A stretch of 53,607 nucleotides of DNA, from the NCBI GenBank assembly GCA_017524165.1, contig JAFWUH010000004.1:1-53607 (forward strand). The letters run 5' to 3'. Source of the stretch: Clostridia bacterium. GTDB taxonomy: Bacteria > Bacillota > Clostridia > Oscillospirales > Acutalibacteraceae. Below the pieces are notes generated by a model, which was not told the origin of the DNA, did no database searches, and saw only the letters and a list, made by a program, of their open reading frames with translations. Shown here in pieces: positions 16,655 to 22,371 of this stretch. Both the position numbers and the translations under genes were made by a program. The number at the start of each line of letters is the position of its first letter. Within the stretch, counting starts at the first letter, position 1.

Positions 16655-16683
16655 ATTATACCCCATTCTCTGCGTTTTTTCAA
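16655..16683 (-). promoter_or_regulatory. Promoter of the nusB-tyrS operon
   Basis: Minus strand TTGAAA (16678-16683), a 17-bp spacer and TATAAT (16655-16660). Confidence 0.85.
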
Positions 16684-16690
16684 GCATCAA

Positions 16691-16717
16691 TGCATATTTT
16701 TGCAAAAAAAATATGCA
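16691..16717. repeat. Perfect 11-bp inverted repeat between the divergent nusB and purB promoters
   Basis: TGCATATTTTT (16691-16701) and AAAAATATGCA (16707-16717) flank 5 nt. It lies between the two -35 elements, 8 bp from the nusB -35 and 17 bp from the purB -35, a good position for a shared regulator. Confidence 0.6.
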
Positions 16718-16733
16718 AAATTTTGGGAATCGG

Positions 16734-16762
16734 TTGACGAAATGATTTTGCAATGATATACT
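16734..16762 (+). promoter_or_regulatory. Promoter of purB
   Basis: TTGACG (16734-16739), a 17-bp spacer and TATACT (16757-16762), 38 bp before the ATG. No purine riboswitch fits in the short leader. Confidence 0.85.
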
Positions 16763-16800
16763 GATTTTGTCAGTTTATCAACCAGTTTGGAGGAATTGTA

Positions 16801-18237
16801 ATGAATCAGGACAGAACCGGTTACATCTCACCGCTTTCCACGCGGTATGCAAGCCGTGAAATGCAGTTTATTTTTTCGCAGGAATATAAATTTCGCACTT
16901 GGCGAAAGCTTTGGATCGCTTTGGCGAAAGCTGAAAAAGAATTGGGGCTCGACATTACCGACGAACAAATTGCCGAATTGGAAGCTCATCGCGACGATAT
17001 CAATTATGAGGTCGCCGAGGCGCGCGAAAAGCAGGTACGGCACGATGTTATGAGCCATGTCTATGCATACGGTCAACAATGTCCTACCGCCGCCCCGATC
17101 ATTCATTTGGGTGCAACCAGTTGTTATGTCGGGGATAACACCGATATTATTATTTTGCGAGAAGCTTCTCGCCTGATCCTCAAAAAAGCGGCGCAGGTTT
17201 TAAAGAATCTTGCCGGTTTCGCCGAAAAATACAAAGCGCTTCCCTGTCTTGCCTATACGCATCTTCAACCGGCACAGTTGACCACCGTCGGCAAACGCGC
17301 CACCCTTTGGATGAACGAATTATGCATGGATATGGAAAATCTTTCCGCTCAAGCCGAACGACTGGCTCTGCTCGGTTCCAAAGGCACCACCGGCACCCAG
17401 GCAAGTTTTATGGAATTGTTTGAGGGCGACGAACAAAAAATCGACCGCTTGGAACAACTGATTGCCGAGGATATGGGCTTTACCGCCTGTGTTCCCGTTT
17501 CAGGTCAAACCTATTCGCGCAAGATCGACTATTTTATTTTAAGCGCTCTTTCAGGCATAGCGCAAAGTGCCTGCAAATTCTCTAACGATCTTCGTCTGTT
17601 GCAATCCTTTGAAGAAATGGAAGAACCGTTCGGCAAGTCGCAAATCGGATCCTCCGCCATGCCTTATAAGCGCAATCCCATGCGCAGTGAACGCATCACC
17701 TCTCTGTCGCGCTATGTCATGTGTGATACCCTCAACCCCGCCTTTACCGCCGGTACACAGTGGTTTGAGCGTACCCTGGACGACAGTGCCAATAAGCGTA
17801 TTGCCGTTGCCGAGGCTTTTTTGGCGATGGACGCAATTCTCAACATCTATATCAATGTCACTTCCGATTTGGTGGTTTATGAGCAGGTCATCAACCGCCG
17901 TGTGATGGAAAAATTACCCTTTATGGCAACCGAAAATATTATGATGGAATCGGTCAAGCGCGGCGGAAACCGCCAGGAATTGCACGAAATCATCCGCGTC
18001 TATTCCCACGAAGCCACCCGCAAAGTAAAAATGGAGGGCAAGCCCAACGATTTGACCGAACGCTTAGCCACCGATGAACGGATTCCTCTCTCCCGCGAAG
18101 AAATCGAACAAGAATTATCCCCCGCCAAATTTATCGGCCGCAGTGTGTCACAAGTGGAATCCTTCTTAAAAAATGTCGCTCAACCGCTATTGGATCGCTT
18201 CTATACCGAATCGGTCGAGGGGATCTTATCGGTCTGA
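16801..18237 (+). CDS. purB: Adenylosuccinate lyase
   Basis: Catalyses two fumarate-releasing steps of purine synthesis (SAICAR to AICAR, adenylosuccinate to AMP). Member of the fumarase/aspartase superfamily with the signature SSAMPYKRNPMRSE near residues 282-295 (catalytic Ser loop), HLGATSCYVGDN near 100-111 and THLQPAQLTTVGKR. 478 residues, a length typical of the clostridial/eukaryote-like PurB branch rather than the ~430-residue B. subtilis type. ATG follows GGAGGA with 7-nt spacing. Monocistronic, with its own promoter. Confidence 0.96.
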   Translation: MNQDRTGYISPLSTRYASREMQFIFSQEYKFRTWRKLWIALAKAEKELGLDITDEQIAELEAHRDDINYEVAEAREKQVRHDVMSHVYAYGQQCPTAAPIIHLGATSCYVGDNTDIIILREASRLILKKAAQVLKNLAGFAEKYKALPCLAYTHLQPAQLTTVGKRATLWMNELCMDMENLSAQAERLALLGSKGTTGTQASFMELFEGDEQKIDRLEQLIAEDMGFTACVPVSGQTYSRKIDYFILSALSGIAQSACKFSNDLRLLQSFEEMEEPFGKSQIGSSAMPYKRNPMRSERITSLSRYVMCDTLNPAFTAGTQWFERTLDDSANKRIAVAEAFLAMDAILNIYINVTSDLVVYEQVINRRVMEKLPFMATENIMMESVKRGGNRQELHEIIRVYSHEATRKVKMEGKPNDLTERLATDERIPLSREEIEQELSPAKFIGRSVSQVESFLKNVAQPLLDRFYTESVEGILSV

Positions 18238-18342
18238 CCGCATGCATCAATTACATTGGTCGATCTTGTTTATATATTTTGATTTACCATAATTAATAAT
18301 ACGCATACCAAACATCTGTCATGTAAAGTGCATATACAGCAA

Positions 18343-18377
18343 GGGCTGCCTCACTTCTTTCGTGAGGCAGCCCTTTT
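18343..18377. terminator. Terminator between purB and the peptide cassette
   Basis: GGGCTGCCTCAC (18343-18354) pairs perfectly with GTGAGGCAGCCC (18362-18373) and is followed by TTTTGTTT on plus. On minus it lies 21 nt after the peptide stop but has a poor T tract, so it is mainly a purB terminator that may also stop the converging transcript. Confidence 0.88.
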
Positions 18378-18394
18378 GTTTCTATTGGGGTATA

Positions 18395-18562
18395 TTAGCC
18401 GTTACCAAAGACATCTGACAAACCGCCGATACCGGTGTTCCAACCTGATTCGTTATTGTCACCACCGTTGATCAAACCACCCAAACCGCCGCCCGATGTG
18501 GTAATAATATCTTCGGTCATCTCAATAATTTCCATGGTTGCTTTTTCAAATTGTTTTGCCAT
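18395..18562 (-). CDS. Glycine-rich 55-residue peptide, copy 1
   Basis: Short gene (MAKQFEKATMEIIEMTE..., ending SDVFGNG) with no cysteine, no signal peptide and no recognised family. Residues 1-17 are charged and helical-looking. From DIITTSGGG (residue 18) the sequence is Gly/Asn-rich, with two related blocks, GLGGLINGG and GIGGLSDVFG, around NNESGW. ATG at 18562 is served by GGAGGA formed by the last two glycine codons of the upstream 835-residue protein. Residues 18-55 are identical to the second copy at 22199-22366 despite 17 synonymous codon differences, strong evidence that it is translated and selected. Candidate secreted or modified peptide; no processing enzyme is seen nearby. Confidence 0.85.
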   Translation of the reverse strand: MAKQFEKATMEIIEMTEDIITTSGGGLGGLINGGDNNESGWNTGIGGLSDVFGNG

Positions 18563-18568
18563 ACTTTT

Positions 18569-21076
18569 TTATCCTCCGATATAATCGTTTAAGACAAATT
18601 CCAAGGAGTTGCCCTTGATAATTCCACCGCCGACTAATTCAACATAAGGACGAATGGTAATCTTTTCACCGTAAAGTTCGCTGCCGACATTTGCGGTGGT
18701 CAGGATAAAGTAATCTGCGCCATACTGCGATGCCGTAATCTTTCCGGCTGTCTCATCCATAAAGGAGGTATAAACCGTGGGGGTGGAAATCTTTTGTTCA
18801 TAACCCATGATTTCCATGATAAAGCCGACCGATTCATAATCTGCCAAATCGCTGTCCAACATTGAAATAAACCGTAAATCACAGGAGTCCGCATTCGGCT
18901 TCAACTGTACAGCTGTTTGCAGATACTTCATGATGACCGTTGTTTTGGCTTCAACATTCTGAATTGCTTCTTCGGTCAGACCGCAGACGGTGCAAGAACC
19001 GTTTTCGATCTGGTGTCCGGTTGCCGGCTCTCCACTCGGCATGACATAGTGATCGCCGCAATAAGAACAGGTATATTCGTCATAACCATCCTCTGTACAG
19101 GTCGGTGCATGGGTTGTTTTTTGATAATTATGCGGGATCATGTCCGTATAGTCTTTTTTATACTCATCGTGGCATATTGTGCAACGGCAAAGTGTATAAC
19201 CTTGCGAAATGCAGGTCGGCGCAACTACGGTTTCTTCGTATTGATGCACCTCTTTCACAGCCATGATATTATCAATACGGACAAGTCCGTCATCCACGGT
19301 GGTATCTACCGGACCGTCGGTCGTCGCAAAGTAGAACGATGTAACCGCGCTCTTATCAAATGTGCCCACCGGTGTATTCGGATTGTCAATCACAACACTG
19401 AAATGTATCCACTCCGGATTTGTCGTGCTGACCGTTGCAGTCATGCGTGACAGCCGGAATACATTGTAATCTGTTGTCGAGGAAGATAATTTTAAGAGTA
19501 ATTGGTTATTGCCATTCGTACCGTAAGCAGCTTGAATCTGTTCCCACATGGTGCCTTCGCGTCCGTTGTTTTTGTTGGTATGGAAACGAACATCCCATTC
19601 GAGATACCGATAATCAGTCAAATCAACTGCGGTCGGGAAGGTATAGGTTACGGTACGGAAAGCGCCGTAATTAACATTGCATCCAATAGCGGAATTAGTG
19701 TCAAAGCCACTGTTATAGCCATTGGCGTTTACATTCAAGGCTTCACCGCCACCGGTTTTTACCCATCCGTCGGTGGTGGAACAATCGCAGAGAAGCTTTG
19801 CCAACGCATCGGGATCCGGCTCCGGCTCGGGTTCGGGTGTTTCTTCCTTGATCGCCATGATATTGTCAAGGCGAATAACGCCGTCATTTACGCCAGAATT
19901 TACAGCGCCCTCTACCGTTGCAAAATAGAAATTCTTCATCGCAGAAAGGTCAAAAGATCCTACCGTGCTGGTTGGATGATCCAGCACTACCTGGAAATGC
20001 ACCCATTCCGAATTGGTCGCGCTGACAACCGCATTCATCTCAGAAAGCGAGAAAGTAGCATAATCATTGTCCGAAGAAAATACTCTCAATACCAGAGTAT
20101 TGTTGCCATTCGTACCGTAAGCAGCTTGAATCTGTTCCCACATAGTGCCTTCACCATGTGAAGCGCTGGTATAAAAACGAACATCCCATTCGAGATACTT
20201 ATAGTCGGTCAAATCAACCGCAGTCGGGAAAGTATAGGTCGCCGTACGGAAAGCGCCGCCATTAACCGCACATCCAATTGCGGAATTGGTGTCGAAGCCA
20301 CTATTATAGCCACTGGCATTTACATTCAACGCATTGCCGGTCGTTTTTACCCATCCGTCGGTGGTGGAACAATCGCAAAGAAGTTTTGTCAACGCATCAG
20401 GATCCGGCTCCGGTTCGGGATCGGGTTCTGGATCCGGTTCAACGGCAACATCTTTCGTGGCAACGATGTTATCAATTGCAATAAAACCGTTGTCTACTGC
20501 TGTATTAGCAGCACCGTCAGTTGTCGAGAAATAAAATGCCGTAAAGGCGGATGGATCAAAATTTCTCGCAGTATTCGGCTGATCCATCTTGACCTTGAAG
20601 TGCACCCACTCCGAATCCACCACAGTAATGGTCATGGTTGACTTACGGAAGATATTACATTTATTATCCCCGGTCGAGCTAATCTTTAAATACATTGCAT
20701 TCTGACCATTGTCCACATATGAAGCAAGAATCTGCTCCCACATGGTTCCAGCAAGTCCATTACTTTTAGACGAATGAAAACGGACATCCCATTCTAAATA
20801 AGTATAGCCGCTCAAATCCATCGGAGAAGATGGTGCAAAAGTGATTGTCCTGAACGCACCGTATGAAACATTAGATGCAACAGAATTTGAGCTGTCCAGA
20901 CCATCCGTTCTAAGAAGCATGTCTTTCATGCCGTTGCCGCCGGTTTTGGTCCAACCGGTGAGGGTATCACAATCGCTGATGACCAACCTGTTTGTTGTGG
21001 TTTCTGCAGTAACCGGAACCACAAAAAGGGTCATCAATATAGCAAAAGTGAGCACCAATGCCAATATTTTTTTCAT
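18569..21076 (-). CDS. Secreted modular protein: three carbohydrate-binding-like modules plus conserved C-terminal region
   Basis: An 835-residue exported protein of unknown activity. Signal peptide at 1-25 (KKILALVLTFAILMTLF...PVTA). Three related modules of about 185 residues follow (about 26-210, 228-408, 422-608), each with YLEWDVRF, a GTMWEQI-like loop, W(V/I)HF and DNI; this looks like a beta-jelly-roll binding module but is not assigned to a CBM family. Pro-Glu-Asp linkers separate them. Residues about 610-700 hold two Cys-rich repeats (APTC...GY...C..C). Residues about 702-835 form a C-terminal region nearly identical to that of the 916-residue protein and end DYIGG. The chosen start has AAAGGA 9 nt upstream; the longer frame from 21121 lacks a ribosome site. 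No catalytic domain is evident, so a surface or matrix binding role is inferred. Confidence 0.75.
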   Translation of the reverse strand: MKKILALVLTFAILMTLFVVPVTAETTTNRLVISDCDTLTGWTKTGGNGMKDMLLRTDGLDSSNSVASNVSYGAFRTITFAPSSPMDLSGYTYLEWDVRFHSSKSNGLAGTMWEQILASYVDNGQNAMYLKISSTGDNKCNIFRKSTMTITVVDSEWVHFKVKMDQPNTARNFDPSAFTAFYFSTTDGAANTAVDNGFIAIDNIVATKDVAVEPDPEPDPEPEPDPDALTKLLCDCSTTDGWVKTTGNALNVNASGYNSGFDTNSAIGCAVNGGAFRTATYTFPTAVDLTDYKYLEWDVRFYTSASHGEGTMWEQIQAAYGTNGNNTLVLRVFSSDNDYATFSLSEMNAVVSATNSEWVHFQVVLDHPTSTVGSFDLSAMKNFYFATVEGAVNSGVNDGVIRLDNIMAIKEETPEPEPEPDPDALAKLLCDCSTTDGWVKTGGGEALNVNANGYNSGFDTNSAIGCNVNYGAFRTVTYTFPTAVDLTDYRYLEWDVRFHTNKNNGREGTMWEQIQAAYGTNGNNQLLLKLSSSTTDYNVFRLSRMTATVSTTNPEWIHFSVVIDNPNTPVGTFDKSAVTSFYFATTDGPVDTTVDDGLVRIDNIMAVKEVHQYEETVVAPTCISQGYTLCRCTICHDEYKKDYTDMIPHNYQKTTHAPTCTEDGYDEYTCSYCGDHYVMPSGEPATGHQIENGSCTVCGLTEEAIQNVEAKTTVIMKYLQTAVQLKPNADSCDLRFISMLDSDLADYESVGFIMEIMGYEQKISTPTVYTSFMDETAGKITASQYGADYFILTTANVGSELYGEKITIRPYVELVGGGIIKGNSLEFVLNDYIGG
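19200..20480 (-). repeat. Intragenic tandem repeat (modules 2 and 3 of the secreted protein)
   Basis: Modules 2 and 3 share long near-identical DNA stretches, for example CCGTAAGCAGCTTGAATCTG at 19521 and again at 20115, a period of 594 bp (198 codons). Module 1 is clearly more diverged, so one module duplicated recently or is kept similar by conversion. Confidence 0.75.
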
Positions 21077-21130
21077 AGTTTTCATTCCTTTCATTATTTT
21101 AACATTAAAAATCGTGCGCAAGAATACATC

Positions 21131-21181
21131 GTTTGATTGTTATAATACAAATTTTTAAAATATATATTATAACAACCAAAC
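21131..21181 (-). promoter_or_regulatory. 17-bp inverted repeat carrying TATAAT boxes upstream of the first cassette
   Basis: Arms 21131-21147 and 21165-21181 match with one mismatch. Each arm contains TTGTTATAATA in opposite orientation, so the element has a -10-like box on each strand. It lies 55-105 bp before the 835-residue gene in a very AT-rich stretch and is the likely promoter/operator region. No clean -35 at 17 bp was found. Nothing else is recognised in 21077-21324. Confidence 0.5.
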
Positions 21182-21324
21182 AATCAATCAACTATGCATT
21201 TGAATTGTACAACAATTTTACTAATAAGTCAAGACAATTGTGAAATAATTTTTAATAAACAACCCATTAGATGCATAAAATTTATATTTTTATTTGTATT
21301 ATTTAAAAGCATGTTCTACTTAAC

Positions 21325-21357
21325 GAAAAAGGCTCCCTCACAACCGTGAGAAAGCCT
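21325..21357 (-). terminator. Terminator of the second cassette
   Basis: Minus-strand hairpin AGGCTTTCTCAC / GTGAGGGAGCCT followed by TTTTCG, starting 5 nt after the stop of the dockerin-like protein gene. Confidence 0.85.
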
Positions 21358-21362
21358 TTCTC

Positions 21363-22202
21363 TTATAGTTTCAATAAAAGTTGTCGGAAGAAAATCAAAT
21401 CTTCTGCATTCAACATACTGCCGGGCAATATTGCTTTCTTTTTCAGCGCAATCAAATCACAAACATCGGTTTTACCGTTTTTATTGATATCGGTATTCTC
21501 AAACGAATAATCGACATCCGCAACTGTACTAACCTTGGAAAGCGATTGCCCATACCGTGAAAAAATATCCTGTCCGCTTGCAGCTGTATTTCCGGAAAAT
21601 GTCGATTGATAGACATAAACTTTTGATGTAAAGTCGCCGTAAATCGCTCCGCCGCGTGTATCTTGTTTTGCCAAAACAAAATTCCGAACCGTAACACCTT
21701 CCAGGCTTAATTCCGCGCCGGACTTAACTTCTGAAAATCCGCCGCAGGAAGCCGTTCTCTGTATTCCGTTTCCGTCAAAAATCAAATCTTTGAGGAACAA
21801 TTTTGCGCCGTTTTCCAAGATAATGGCGGATGAAGATCCGTAACAGGATACGGTATGAACCGTTTCCACGACCGTATCGACAAAATTCGCTCGTCCCCAC
21901 ACCGTGTAGGTACTGCCGCTTTTGACACGGCGCACCCCACTGGAAATGGTTAGACGAGTATTCTCGGGGATCACAATCGTTTCGTTGATCGAAACAGGTT
22001 CAAAGATTTCAATAGTATCACCGTTTTTTGCATGTTGCAATGCTTCAGAAAGAGATCCGTAAAGGGTAACCGATTGAACGATTCCCGAAACCGAAACAAG
22101 CTGAACCTTAAAATCTTCCGTATTCACACCAATTGCAGCACAGCTATACCACGGAAGCATCATAATCCACACTGCAAAAAGAATGATTAAGAATTTTTTC
22201 AT
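21363..22202 (-). CDS. Secreted beta-helix-like protein with dockerin-type repeat
   Basis: A 279-residue exported protein. Signal peptide at 1-22 (KKFLIILFAVWIMMLP, ending near SCAA). Residues about 45-225 look like a right-handed beta-helix with short repeats (GDTIEIFEPV, AIILENGAKLFLKDL, GAELSLEGVTV, GGAIYGDF, YVYQSTFSGNTA). The C-terminus has one dockerin-type calcium loop, DINKNGKTDVCDLIALKKK, followed by a degenerate second half (LNAEDLIFFRQLLL) lacking the Asp ladder. The start at 22202 overlaps the stop of peptide copy 2 as ATGA (22199-22202), implying coupled translation. An upstream extension to 22247 would run inside the peptide gene and is rejected. It may dock onto a cohesin scaffold; none is in the window. 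Confidence 0.75.
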   Translation of the reverse strand: MKKFLIILFAVWIMMLPWYSCAAIGVNTEDFKVQLVSVSGIVQSVTLYGSLSEALQHAKNGDTIEIFEPVSINETIVIPENTRLTISSGVRRVKSGSTYTVWGRANFVDTVVETVHTVSCYGSSSAIILENGAKLFLKDLIFDGNGIQRTASCGGFSEVKSGAELSLEGVTVRNFVLAKQDTRGGAIYGDFTSKVYVYQSTFSGNTAASGQDIFSRYGQSLSKVSTVADVDYSFENTDINKNGKTDVCDLIALKKKAILPGSMLNAEDLIFFRQLLLKL

Positions 22203-22366
22203 CCGTTTCCAAAAACATCGGACAAACCGCCGATACCGGTGTTCCACCCGGATTCGTTATTGTCGCCGCCATTGATTAAGCCGCCGAGTCCGCCACCCGA
22301 GGTGGTGATAATATCATCCGGCAACTCAAAAAATTCGATTGTTGCTCTTTCAAATTTTTTTGCCAT
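22199..22366 (-). CDS. Glycine-rich 55-residue peptide, copy 2
   Basis: Paralogue of the peptide at 18395-18562 with the same length. The N-terminal 17 residues (MAKKFERATIEFFELPD) differ from copy 1 at 8 positions, mostly conservatively. Residues 18-55, from DIITTSGGG to DVFGNG, are identical although 17 of those 38 codons differ. The ATG at 22366 lies 5 nt after a GGAGGA box supplied by the Gly-Gly codons that end the 916-residue protein, and the stop overlaps the next gene's ATG. It is therefore translated between two exported proteins. No Cys is present, which argues against lanthionine or disulfide-type peptides. No function can be assigned. Confidence 0.85.
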   Translation of the reverse strand: MAKKFERATIEFFELPDDIITTSGGGLGGLINGGDNNESGWNTGIGGLSDVFGNG

Positions 22367-22371
22367 GTTTC

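Noticed and set aside
16763-16800. Purine (xpt-type) riboswitch before purB
   Set aside because: The predicted transcript leader is only about 30 nt, too short for the aptamer.
22203-22247. N-terminal extension of the beta-helix protein to 22247
   Set aside because: The added 15 residues would be read from inside the conserved peptide gene and would hide the signal peptide; the ATG at 22202 sits in a standard ATGA overlap.
18395-22366. Lanthipeptide, sactipeptide or Cys-rich bacteriocin precursor
   Set aside because: The peptides contain no cysteine, and no radical-SAM, LanM/LanB, YcaO or peptidase-transporter gene is in the window. A modified peptide remains possible, but not of these types.
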